DNA from: Dama dama
Lineage: Eukaryota; Chordata; Mammalia; Artiodactyla; Cervidae
Reading direction: 5' to 3'
DNA length: 64,000 nucleotides
Assembly (NCBI RefSeq): GCF_033118175.1
Contig: NC_083703.1
Location: forward strand, 80,468,501 to 80,532,500
This document shows positions 42,294-52,483 of this stretch, in pieces. Each line of letters opens with the position of its first letter. Within the stretch, counting starts at the first letter, position 1. The notes below the pieces were generated by a model, which was given only the letters and a program-made list of their open reading frames with translations, was not told the origin of the DNA and made no database searches. Position numbers and translations under genes: made by a program.

Positions 42294-45200
42294 CTAAATT
42301 CCATATATATGTGTTAGTATGCTGTAATGTTCTTTATCTTTCTGGCTTACTTCACTCTGTATAAGGGGCTCCAGTTTCATCCATCTCATTAGGACTGATT
42401 CAAATGAATTCTTTTTAATGGCTGAGTAATATTCCATGGTGTATATGTACCACAGCTTCCTTATCCATTCATCTGCTGATGGGCATCTAGGTTGCTTCCA
42501 TGTCCTGGCTATTATAAACAGTGCTGCGATGAACATTGGGGTGCACGTGTCTCTTTCAGATCTGGTTTCCTCAGTGTGTATGCCCAGAAGTGGGAGTGCT
42601 GGGTCATATGGCAGTTCTATTTCCAGTTTTTTAAGAAATCTCCACACTGTTTTCCATAGCGGCTGTACTAGTTTGCATTCCCACCAACAGTGTAAGAGGG
42701 TTCCCTTTTCTCCACACCCTCTCCAGCATTTATTGCTTGTAGACTTTTGGATAGCAGCCATCCTGACTGGCGTGTAATGGTACCTCATTGTGGTTTTGAT
42801 TTGCATTTCTCTAATAATGAGTGATGTTGAGCATCTTTTCATGTGTTTGTTAGCCATCTGTATGTCTTCTTTGGAGAAATGTCTGTTTAGTTCTTTGGCC
42901 CATTTTTTGATTGGGTCATTTATTTTTCTGGAATTGAGCTTCAGGAGTTGCTTGTATATTTTTGAGATTAATCCTTTATCTGTTTCTTCATTTGCTATTA
43001 TTTTCTCCCAATCTGAGGGCTGTCTTTTCACCTTACTTATAGTTTCCTTTGTGGTGCAAAAGCTTTTAAGTTTCATTAGGTCCCATTTGTTTAGTTTTGC
43101 TTTTATTTCCAATATTCTGGGAGGTGGGTCATAGAGGATCTTGCTGTGATTTATGTCGGAGAGTGTTTTGCCTATGTTCTCCTCTAGGAGTTTTATAGTT
43201 TCTGGTCTTACATTTAGATCTTTAATCCATTTTGAGTTTATTTTTGTGTATGGTGTTAGAAAGTGTTCTAGTTTCATTCTTTTACAAGTGGTTGACCAGT
43301 TTTCCCAGCACCACTTGTTAAAGAGGTTGTCTTTTTTCCATTGTACATCCTTGCCTCCTTTGTCAAAGATAAGGTGTCCATAGGTTCGTGGATTTATCTC
43401 TGGGCTTTCTATTCTGTTCCATTGATCTATATTTCTGTCTTTGTGCCAGTACCATACTGTCTTGATGACTGTGGCTTTGTAGTAGAGTCTGAAGTCAGGC
43501 AGGTTGATTCCTCCAGTTCCATTCTTCTTTCTCAAGACTACTTTGGCTATTCAAAGTTTTTTTGTATTTCCATACAAATTGTGAAATTATTTGTTCTAGT
43601 TCTGTGAAAAATACCGTTGGTAGCTTGATAGGGATTGCATTGAATCTATAGATTGCTTTGGGTAGAATAGCCATTTTGACAATATTGATTCTTCCAATCC
43701 ATGAACACGGTATGTTTCTCCATCTGTTTGTGTCCTCTTTGATTTCTTTCATCAGTGTTTTATAGTTTTCTCTGTATAGGTCTTTTGTTTCTTTAGGTAG
43801 ATATACTCCTAAGTATTTTATTCTTTTTGTTGCAATGGTGAATGGTATTGTTTCCTTAATTTCTCTTTCTGTTTTTTCATTGTTAGTATATAGGAATGCA
43901 AGGGATTTCTGTGTGTTAATTTTATATCCTGCAACTTTACTATATTCATTGATTAGCTCTAGTAATTTTCTGGAAGAGTCTTTAGGGTTTTCTATGTAGA
44001 GGATCATGTCATCTACAAACAGTGAGAGTTTCACTTCTTCTTTTCCTATCTGGATTCCTTTTACTTCTTTTTCTGCTCTGATTGCTGTGGCCAAAACTTC
44101 CAACACTATGTTGAATAGTAGTGGTGAGAGTGGGCACCCTTGTCTTGTTCCTGATTTCAGGGGAAATGCTTTCAATTTTTCACCATTGAGGGTGATGCTT
44201 GCTGTGGGTTTGTCATATACAGCTTTTATTATGTTGAGGTATGTTCCTTCTATTCCTGCTTTTTGGAGAGTTTTAATCATAGATGAGTGTTGAATTTTGT
44301 CAAAGGCTTTCTCTGCATCTATTGAGATAATCATATGGTTTTTATCTTTCAATTTGTTAATGTGGTGTATTACATTGATTGATTTGCAGATATTAAAGAA
44401 TCCTTGCACTCCTGGGATAAAGCCCACTTGGTCATGGTGTATGATTTTTTTAATATGTTGTTGGATTCTGTTTGCTAGAATTTTGTTAAGGATTTTTGCA
44501 TCTATGTTCATCAGTGATATTGGTCTGTAGTTTTCTTTTTTTGTGGCATCTTTGTCTGGTTTTGGAATTAGGGTGATGGTGGCCTCATAGAATGAGTTTG
44601 GAAGCTTACCTTCATCTGCAATTTTCTGGAAGAGTTTGAGTAAGATAGGTGTTAGCTCTTCTCTGAATTTTTGGTAGAATTCAGCTGTGAAGCCATCTGG
44701 TCCTGGGCTTTTGTTTGCTGGAAGATTTTTGATTACAGTTTTGATTTCCTTGCTTGTGATGGGTCTGTTAAGATCTTCTATTTCTTCCTGGTTCAGTTTT
44801 GGAAAGTTATACTTTTCTAAGAATTTGTCCATTTCATCCAAGTTGTCCATTTTATTGGCATAGAGCTGCTGGTAGTAGTCTCTTATGATCCTTTGTATTT
44901 CAGTGTTGTCTGTTGTGATCTCTCCATTTTCATTTCTAATTTTGTTAATTTGGTTCTTCTCTCTTTGTTTCTTAATGAGTCTTGCTAATGGTTTGTCAAT
45001 TTTGTTTATTTTTTCAAAAAACCAGCTTTTAGCTTTGTTGATTTTTGCTATGGTCTCTTTAGTTTCTTTTGCATTTATTTCTGCCCTGATTTTTAAGATT
45101 TCTTTCCTTCTGCTAACCCTGGGGTTCTTCATTTCTTCCTTCTCTAATTGCTTTAGGTGTAGAGTTAGGTTATTTATTTGGTTTTTTTCTTGTTTCTTGA

Positions 45201-46113
45201 TGTAAGCCTGTAATGCTATGAACCTTCCCCTTAGCACTGCTTTTACAGTGTCCCATAGGTTTTGGGTTGTTGTGTTTTCATTTTCATTCATTTCTATACA
45301 TATTTTGATTTCTTTTTTGATTTCTTCTATGATTTGTTGGTTATTCAGAAGCGTGTTATTTAGCCTCCATATGTTTGAATTTTTAACAATTTTTTTCCTG
45401 TAATTGAGATCTAATCTTACTGCACTGTGGTCAGAAAAGATGACTGGAATGATTTCAGTTTTTTTTAATTTTCCAAGACCAGATTTATGGCCCAGGATGT
45501 GATCTATTCTGGAGAAGGTTCCGTGTGCACTTGAGAAAAAGGTGAAGTTGATTGTTTTGGGGTGAAATGTCCTATAGATATCAATTAGGTCTAGCTGGTC
45601 CATTGTGTCATTTAAGGTTTGTGTTTCCTTGTTAATTTTCTGTTTAGTTGATCTATCCATAGTTGTGAGTGGGGTATTAAAGTCTCCCACTATTATTGTG
45701 TTACTATTAATTTCCTCTTTCATACTCGTTAGTGTTTGCCGTACATATTGCAGTGCTCCTATGTTGGGTGCATATATATTTATAATTGTTATATCTTCTT
45801 CTTGGACTGATCCTTTGATCATTATGTAGTGTCCTTCTTTGTCTCTTTTCACATCCTTTATTTGAAAGTCTATTTTATCTGATATGAGTATTGCGACTCC
45901 TGCTTTCTTTTGGTCTCCGTTTGCATGAAATATTTTTTTCCAGCCCTTCACTTTTAGTCTGTATGTGTCTCTTGTTTTGAGGTGGGTCTCTTGTAGACAG
46001 CATATATAGGGGTCTTGTTTTTGTATCCATTCAGCCAATCTTTGTCTTTTGGTTGGGGCATTCAACCCATTTACATTTAGGGTAATTATTGATAGGTGTG
46101 GTCCTGTTGCCAT
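42294..46113 (-). pseudogene. L1 ORF2 (endonuclease and reverse transcriptase), broken once
   Basis: ORF2p nicks target DNA and copies L1 RNA at the nick. The first frame (46113-43495, 872 codons) holds the apurinic-type endonuclease (QETH at 41-44, GDFN at 143-146, SRIDHI near 201-206, SDHS at 227-230) and the reverse transcriptase (SIDAEKAFD at 597-605, TRQGCPLSPLLFN, active-site DD at 701-702). The usual FADD reads FVDD here. A frame change occurs at the T7 run 43557-43563. The second frame (413 codons, 43535-42294) carries the cysteine-rich C-terminus (CWRGC to HCWW). A TGA at 43551-43553 closes that second frame just upstream, so two lesions sit together. Full-length ORF2p cannot be made by normal translation. 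Confidence 0.95.
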
Positions 46114-46164
46114 TTACTTTGTTGTTTTGGGTTCACGTTTATACAACCTTTCTGCATTTCCTGT

Positions 46165-47091
46165 CTAGAGAAGATCCTTTAGCATTTGTTGAAGAGCTGG
46201 TTTGGTGGTGCTGAATTCTCTCAGCTTTTGCTTATCTGTAAAGCTTTTGAATTCTCCTTCATATCTGAATGAGATCCTTGCTGGATACAGTAATCTAGGT
46301 TGTAGGTTATTCTCTTTCATTACTTTCAGTACGTCCTGCCATTCCCTTCTGGCCTGGAGGGTTTCTATTGATAGATCAGCTGTTATCCTTATGGGAATCC
46401 CTTTGTGTGTTATTTGTTGTTTCTCCTTTGCTGCTTTTAATATTTGTTCTTTGTGTTTGATCTTTGTTAATTTGATTAATATGTGTCTTGGGGTGTTTCG
46501 CCTTGGGTTTATCCTGTTTGGGACTCTCTGGGTTTCTTGGACTTGGGTGGCTATTTCCTTCCCCATTTTAGGGAAGTTTTCAGCTATTATCTCCTCAAGT
46601 ATTTTCTCATGGCCTTTCTTTTTGTCTTCTTCTTCTGGAACTCCTATGATTCGAATGTTGGGGTGTTTCACATTGTCCCAGAGGTCCCTGAGGTTGTCCT
46701 CATTTCTTTTGATCCTTTTTTCTTTTTTCCTCTCTGCTTCATTTATTTCCACCATTTTATCTTCTACCTCACTTATCCTATCTTCTGCCTCCATTATTCT
46801 ACTCTTGGTTCCCTCCAAAGTGTTTTTGATCTCATTCATTGCATTATTCATTTTTAATTGACTCTTTTTTATTTCTTCTAGGTCTTTATTAAACATTTCT
46901 TGTATCTTTTCAATCTTTGTTTCCAGGCTATTTATCTGTAACTCCATTTTGTTTTCAAGATTTTGGATCATTTTTATTGTCATTATTCTAAATTCTTTTT
47001 CAGGTAGATTCCCTATCTCCTCCTCTTTTGTTTGACTTGGTGGGCATTTTTCATGTTCCTTTACCTGTTGGGTATTTCTTTGCCTTTTCAT
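46165..47091 (-). CDS. L1 ORF1 protein, intact
   Basis: This 308-codon frame encodes the L1 nucleic-acid chaperone that trimerises and coats L1 RNA. Residues about 35-130 are a Lys/Glu-rich heptad region (coiled coil). An RRM-like domain lies at about 143-235 (NIRIIGVPE at 145-153, RHILIKLTKIKHKEQILKAA), and the C-terminal domain at about 240-295 (ARREWQDVLKVM, ISFRYEGEFKSF). Length is within the usual range for mammalian ORF1p. The start ATG is followed by a basic stretch, typical for the family. It is the only complete, uninterrupted protein gene I can support in this window, and it lies on a retrotransposon. Expression is unknown. Confidence 0.93.
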   Translation of the reverse strand: MKRQRNTQQVKEHEKCPPSQTKEEEIGNLPEKEFRIMTIKMIQNLENKMELQINSLETKIEKIQEMFNKDLEEIKKSQLKMNNAMNEIKNTLEGTKSRIMEAEDRISEVEDKMVEINEAERKKEKRIKRNEDNLRDLWDNVKHPNIRIIGVPEEEDKKKGHEKILEEIIAENFPKMGKEIATQVQETQRVPNRINPRRNTPRHILIKLTKIKHKEQILKAAKEKQQITHKGIPIRITADLSIETLQARREWQDVLKVMKENNLQPRLLYPARISFRYEGEFKSFTDKQKLREFSTTKPALQQMLKDLL

Positions 47092-47509
47092 CTTGTTTAG
47101 ATTGCTGTGTCTGGAGTGGGCTTTCTGTATTCTGGAGGTCTGTGGTTCCTTTTTATTGTGGAGGATTTACCCAGTGGGTGGGGTTAGATGATTGGCTTGT
47201 CAAGGTTTCCTGGTTAGGGAAGCTTGCATCAGTGTTCTGGTGCGTGGAACTTGATTTCTTCTCTTTGGAGAGCAATGGAGTGCCCAGTAATGAGTTTTGA
47301 GATGGGTCTATGTGTTAGGTGTGACCTTGGGCAGCCTGTATGTTGACGTTCAGGGCTATGTTCCTGCGTTGCTGGAGAATTTGCGTGGTATGTCTTGCTC
47401 TAAAACTTATTGGCTCTTGGGTGGTGGTTGGTTTCAGTGTAGGTATGGAGGCTTTTGGACAGTCACTTATTACTTAAAGTTCCATGTAGTCAGGAGTTTT
47501 CTGGTATTC
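47092..47509 (-). promoter_or_regulatory. L1 5' UTR (possibly truncated)
   Basis: About 420 bp lie between the ORF1 start and the target duplication. In L1 this region carries the internal RNA polymerase II promoter; no specific site was identified. Three frames run antisense to the 5' end of ORF1 and into this region. Confidence 0.6.
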
Positions 47510-47580
47510 TCTGAGCTTCTTTTATTCTACGTGCAAAGAAACCATTCTGTTAGAGTTAACTCAAATTCATCCTTTGATTC

Positions 47581-47844
47581 TGGAGAAGGAAATGGCAACC
47601 CACTCCAGTGTTCTTGCCTAGAGAATTCTGTGGACAGAGGAGCCTGGTGAGCTGCTGTCCATGGGGTCACACAGAGTCAGACGCGACTGAAGTGACTTAG
47701 CATGCATGTGTGCATTGGAGAAGGAAATGGCAACCCACTCCAGTATTCTTGCCTGGAGAATCCCAGGGATGGAGGAGCCTGGTGGGCTGCCGTCTATGGG
47801 GTCACCCAGGGTCGGACATGACTGAAGCGACTTAGCAGCAGCAG
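47581..47844 (+). mobile_element. Bov-A2 SINE (dimer) with perfect target duplication
   Basis: Two BovA monomers in tandem, each starting 'ggagaaggaaatggcaaccc', with no tRNA-like head. A perfect 13-bp duplication 'catcctttgattc' flanks it (47568-47580 and 47845-47857). It sits just 45 bp from the L1 5' end. Confidence 0.97.
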
Positions 47845-47857
47845 CATCCTTTGATTC

Positions 47858-48612
47858 AAGGTATGTGTTGCGCACCATCCATTAGACAGTAAGGGCTTGA
47901 TTTGCAAGCCACAGATATTCTCTCTGGCTAACTCAAGTCAAAATAAGGAATTTGCTGGAAGACGTATGGAGCATCTCACTGAAAGGGGAGGAGCCAGTGG
48001 GCTTCTGAAGATCATGGGGAGATAGTCAAAGGGCTGTCTCTGCTTGATGCCATTGTCAAGAGGGATCCACTCCAACCATTTGCCATTCTTGCGTCGTGGG
48101 GTCGACTTCATATTCCATGGATTCTGATTGGCCTAGCTGGGGTCATCTGCTCATACCAAACAAAAACAAACAAACAAACATGAAATGCCAAAAAGGGAAA
48201 GAAAAAGTTTGCATGTTTTTGTCTTACCTCTCTGCTCTTTAGATAAAATGTCAGATATTTAAACACATACGCACATGCTATCTGGATTATTCTTGTTGGA
48301 AAGCAGTCCGCATGTGCTGGAGTCTCAGTTAATTAATCTCCCAAAGACTAGACTCTGTGTCCTGCTGGCTTCTCCCCAATGTGCCTGGGAGACAACAGAT
48401 TGATTCCTCCTGGACCTGATGATGTTATTCTTACATGAGTTCCAAACTAATCATATGCCTTAAAAAATAAAATCAGCCATGCTACCTACTCTAACGTGAA
48501 GGGGGAGATGATTTCAGCAAATAACTCACCTAAATTGCAAAAGCAGAGGGGGCGATTAAAGGACAAGACACCCCCGCTGGTGGGAAAGGCATGACACTCT
48601 GACAAAAGCCTA
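47858..48612. other. Single-copy stretch, no gene recognised
   Basis: A short (AAAC)n lies near 48,161-48,179. Nothing else is identified. Confidence 0.45.
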
Positions 48613-48622
48613 AAGAACTTTT

Positions 48623-49144
48623 TTAAATTAATTAATTGATTGATTGATCATTGATTTTCTTGGCTGCACTGGATTTTTGCTGTTGCATGCAGACTTTCTC
48701 TGGTTGCAGAAAGCAGGGGCTACTCTTTATTGCAGTGCTCGGGACTCTCATTGCAGTGGCTTCTTCTGTTGAAGAGCATGGGCTCTAGAGCACAGACTCG
48801 GGAGTTGTGGCACTCGAGTTTTGTTGCTGCGAGACACATCTTCCAGGACCAGTGACCGAACCCACGCCCCCTGCATTGGCAAAAGTGAAAGTGAAAGTTA
48901 GTCGCACAGGTGTGTCCAGCTGTTCGTGATCCCATGAACTGTAACCTGCCCAGCTCCTCTGTTCATGGAATTCTCCAGGCAAGGATACTGGAGAGGGTTG
49001 TCATTCCCTTCTCCAGGGGATCTTCCCCACCCAGGGATAGAACCTGGGTCTCCTGCATTGCAGGCAGATTCTTTACCAGCTGAGCCCCCAGGGAAGCCCA
49101 GGTGGATTCTTAAACCACTGGACCACAAGGAAGTCACTGTTGAC
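48623..49144 (-). mobile_element. CHR-type tRNA SINE split by a Bov-tA
   Basis: Reversed CHR features: 'ggctactctttattgcagtg', 'gagcatgggctctagagcac', 'cccctgcattggca' and, after the nested SINE, 'ggtggattcttaaaccactg'. A perfect 10-bp 'aagaactttt' (48613-48622 and 49145-49154) brackets the whole composite. CHR SINEs are shared by whales, hippos and ruminants, so it predates Bov-tA. Confidence 0.93.
48881..49100 (-). mobile_element. Bov-tA SINE nested in the CHR SINE
   Basis: Runs from 'aaaagtgaaagtgaaagtta' to 'gagcccccagggaagccca', interrupting the CHR element between 'ctgcattggc' and 'ggtggattc'. Confidence 0.95.
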
Positions 49145-49154
49145 AAGAACTTTT

Positions 49155-49520
49155 GACAATAGTTACCTCAAGAAGTGTTCTTGGCACTAAGCCTGCAGCA
49201 ATGAACAAGGCAAATAAGCTCCTGCATTTAGGAGCTTCATGTTCAAATTGAGGAGAAAGATTTCTTACGCTAGGTCTTCCAATTCTTGGCACTATTGCCG
49301 TTTAAGCCAGATCATTCTTTGTTGTGGAGGCTTTTCTGTGTGCTCTGATGTTCAGCAGCAGCCCTGCCAATGTCCCCAGGGAGCAAAATCAGCCCGGCTG
49401 AGTCATCAAGAAGACGTCGGGTACCACTGATGAGAAGTGGTAGGTGCCTGCATGTGTCTATAATTCAGTGCGTACTTGGGGGCGGGGCCCTTCCTCGGGA
49501 GAACGTTGTCTCTGCTGTTC
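49155..49520. other. Single-copy stretch, no gene recognised
   Basis: Nothing identifiable is seen. Confidence 0.45.
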
Positions 49521-49634
49521 TGTATGAGGAGGGCATGGTGTTCTTGCCTGGAGAATCCCCATGGACAGAGGAGCCTGGCAGGCTACAGTACATGGGGTCA
49601 AAGAGTCAGACACGACTGAATGACTAGGCACACC
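49521..49634 (+). mobile_element. Bov-tA SINE, 3' half only
   Basis: 'gttcttgcctggagaatccc' through 'cacgactgaatgactaggca'. The tRNA-like head is absent. Confidence 0.9.
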
Positions 49635-49894
49635 GCTGTTCTATATAAGCAAGATTCTGAGACTGCCTATTGCCTATTGGCTTACTTTAGACCTGAATTA
49701 CCTAAATAATCCAATACTTGGACATGATTGGCTTAGGCAAATCAGGGCCCCTCACAGTCCTGGTGATGCCAATTCCATCCATACTTGATAGGTTAGGAGA
49801 CAACCGCACTGTCTATGGTGATATATCCTGGAACACTGATGATCTTTCCAGCAATGCCCAAGAAAACTTCATTTTTAAACGCTTATAAGTAACA

Positions 49895-50110
49895 CTGGCT
49901 TCCCAAGTGGGACTAGTGGTAAAGAACCCATCTGCCAATGCAGGAGACACAAGAGAGGCAGATTCAATCCCTGGAGCAGGAAATGGCACCCCACTCCAGT
50001 ATTCTCACCTGGAAAATTCCAGGGCAGAGGAGCCTGGCAGGCTACAGTCCTCAGGGTCACAAAGAGTCGGATACAGCTGAGCAACTGAACACACACACAC
50101 ACACACACAG
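49895..50110 (+). mobile_element. Bov-tA SINE with (CA)n tail
   Basis: 'ggcttcccaagtgggactag' through 'gagcaactgaacacacac', with a CA microsatellite to 50,109. A short deletion removes part of the 'gaagatcccctgg' segment. Confidence 0.95.
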
Positions 50111-50725
50111 GTAACAGAAAATTCGCAAGGCCTGGACAGGCAGCCAATGAACTCTGAAACTCTAGAGACGATGGCTAACTCCCTTTATCGTCTCTGAATA
50201 GTCACTCAAAGGTCTTAGAGGCTGCATATACGAAGATTCTTTGCTTCTGTTTGTTTGTTGTTCTTCAGGAAAAGAAGAAGGATCCTTTACACTGAAAAAC
50301 AAATTAACTAACCAATTAGCCGAATACTGCCTTTTTGTTGTTGTTAAGAAAAAAAATAGGCATATATTATTATTTTTAAGAGAATTCTGATTTTATAGAA
50401 GCGATTTGGGCACTGCAGAAAACTAGCATTAGAAGACTTTAAAAGCAGAGGGAAATACATAAAACAGAAAAAAAAAAAAAGGCCAGACAGTGGATGTATC
50501 ACGAGCCATGTGTCTATACTCCCCTTTGGAGAACATTAGATCCCAGACTCTTTTGTCCTCAGTCCTTCTCCTCTCCTGATACAATGACCAGCTTGGTTCC
50601 GTTGTCCAGGCAGGAAGAGTGCTGACATAGTGACCTTGAACCTTTTCCATTTACCCATCTCCTTTGTAACAGTGGAGAGAGGGGAAAGATACCAAGCCTT
50701 GACAAAGCAGCCCTAACCTTCAACC
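50111..50725. other. Single-copy stretch, no gene recognised
   Basis: AT-rich, with A-runs near 50,349 and 50,468. No domain occurs in the short antisense frames. Confidence 0.45.
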
Positions 50726-50734
50726 AAAGGGTCA

Positions 50735-51135
50735 AATATCGCATATTGACGCATACGTATGGAATCTAGAAAGACAGTACTAGCAGTCCTACGTGAAGGG
50801 CAGCAAAGGACACAGGCACATAAAGAACGGGCTTCTGGACACAGTGGGAGAGGGAGAGGGTGGATGGTTTGAGAGAACGGCCTTGAAACATACGCATTGT
50901 CATGTGTGGAATAGCCAGCCAGCGGGAGTGTGAAGTCTGGTGACGGGAACCCAGAGCGGTGCTCTGACAGCGGGGGAGGGGTGGGGAGGGGGGGAGGGGG
51001 GGTGGGGAGGTGGGTGAAGGGGGCTCGGGAGGGAGGGGCCACCGGTCTGCCTCTGGCTGATTCACGCTGATGTACGGCAGAGACCATCATGGTATTGTCA
51101 TTATCCTCCAATTAATATAAATAAATAATTTTTTT
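50735..51135 (+). mobile_element. L1 3' end with G-rich tract and target duplication
   Basis: Forward 3' UTR: 'acgtatggaatctagaaaga', 'gagagaacggccttgaaaca', a G-rich block (50,970-51,045) and 'cctccaattaatataaataa'. The 9-bp 'aaagggtca' flanks it (50726-50734 and 51136-51144). It is the opposite orientation to the L1 at 42-47 kb and more diverged. Confidence 0.9.
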
Positions 51136-51144
51136 AAAGGGTCA

Positions 51145-51714
51145 GAAAACCTTGGAGAATTTTCCATTAGATTATTCAAACTGTTGATTCAAAAAGATCA
51201 ACTACCTCTGTATCTCCCGGCATTTGGGCCATTTCCAAGAACTGCTTCATCCAACTGTCCAGCGGGGTTTGGCCTCAGGTCAGACTCGCTGTTTTATATA
51301 AGTTGCCTCCTGTAAAAGCTAACCTAGTTAATTAAGAACCGAAATAGGTCAGGATTTATTTGACAGAGTTACCGGAGTTATTTAGAAATGCTAATCCTTT
51401 TCATCATTAACTTTTTTGTTTGTTTGTCTCTTGTACTATAAAAATGCTCAATCTGATAAGGGGATTTAAGTGAACCCAGAAGGGATGGATTGAGAATAAT
51501 GCTAGGAGTCTGATGGATTGTTGTTGTGTGTGTTTTCTGCAGTCACCACTTGAAAGAGTAAATACTAAAAACCCTGAGAAATCCAGCTTTGAACGTGGCT
51601 CTCCACGATGACACCTTTGCTCTTGAAATACTAGTAGAGGGCCCACACACCCAGTGCTTATGCTACCAGGCGTTCCGAGCGCCTGTCGGTTATCTCGGCT
51701 CTCACGATCGGCTT
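51145..51714. other. Single-copy stretch, no gene recognised
   Basis: Nothing identifiable is seen apart from low-complexity AT segments. Confidence 0.45.
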
Positions 51715-51893
51715 TGAGGCTGGCCCCGTTATTTTCTCCGGTTTACAGGAGAGAAAGGAGACCCGCAGAGTCTGTGGGTCTGCTGCAGACGACAGTATAC
51801 GCCGTCGCCGAGGCAGGACTTGACCCCGGGCGGGCTTGCCCCAGACGTCTGTGCCCTTGGGCCCTGCGCTATGACGGCTGGGAGGGCACTGTA
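51715..51893 (-). mobile_element. MIR SINE, GC-rich copy
   Basis: 'cgttattttctccggtttac', 'gagaaaggagaccc', 'caggacttgaccccgggcgg' and 'ccctgcgctatgac' follow reversed MIR order. Confidence 0.65.
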
Positions 51894-51974
51894 CGCGCCT
51901 TCTTCCCCCACTCTCCCCAGTGTCCACCCTCCCCAGAGTGTTCTCCAAAGAGCCCCTTGCTTCACTGCCAACCC

Positions 51975-52175
51975 TGACCTCACGGCACTTCGCGACTATT
52001 GACATCTGGGACTGAGTATTTCTTTGCTGGGAGGGGCTGGCCTGTGGGGAGGGGGCGGGGTGGCTTAGCAGCATCCCTGGCCTCCCCGCCCTCTAACTGC
52101 CCGCTGTAACAACCAAAGATGTCTCCAGACCTTGTCTAAAGGCACAGATGTTCCCCCGGCTGAGAGCCCTTGGGT
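51975..52175. repeat. Ancient DNA-transposon-like repeat, copy 3 of 3
   Basis: 'cgactattgacatctggg', 'ttagcagcatccctggcctc' and 'acaaccaaagatgtctccag' match the family at 29.35 and 31.11 kb. Confidence 0.65.
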
Positions 52176-52230
52176 TAAAGTGTGATGGTGACCCAGCTGG
52201 CTCTTAGGGCCACAGGTTCTTCTATTTTTG

Positions 52231-52483
52231 CCGTTGTCCAGTCAGTCGCTCAGCTGTGTCCAGCTCTTTGCAATCCCGTGGACTACAGCCCGCCAGGCTT
52301 CCCTGTCCTTCACTAACTCCCGAAGTTTGCTCAGATTCGTGTCCATAGAGTCGGTGATGCCATCCAACCATCTCACCCTCTGCCGCCCCCTTCTCCTCCT
52401 GCCCTCAATCTTTCCCAGCATCAGGGTCTTTTCCAGTGAGTCGGCTCTTCTCATCAGGTGGCCAAAGTACTGGAGCTTCAGCC
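52231..52483 (-). mobile_element. BovB LINE 3' end fragment
   Basis: Minus frame 52242-52454 reads RRADSLEKTLMLGKIEGRR and DREAWRAVVHGIAKSWTQL, the BovB C-terminal signature. 5'-truncated. Confidence 0.94.

Larger units (their letters stand above)
41943..47523 (-). mobile_element. Near-complete young L1 with target duplications
   Basis: A 5.55-kb L1 on the minus strand: part or all of the 5' UTR (47092-47509), ORF1 (46165-47091), a 51-bp spacer, ORF2 (42294-46113, broken) and 3' UTR (about 41957-42293) ending in poly-A (T-run on the plus strand). The 14-bp 'tctgagcttctttt' occurs at both ends (41943-41956 and 47510-47523), overlapping the T-run at the left. Few ORF lesions and readable duplications point to recent insertion within the ruminant lineage. 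The 5' UTR may be truncated. Confidence 0.97.

Noticed and set aside
46202..46861. 219-codon plus-strand ORF antisense to L1 ORF1
   Set aside because: It is hydrophobic because it is the complement of a Lys/Glu-rich coding sequence, a usual shadow frame.
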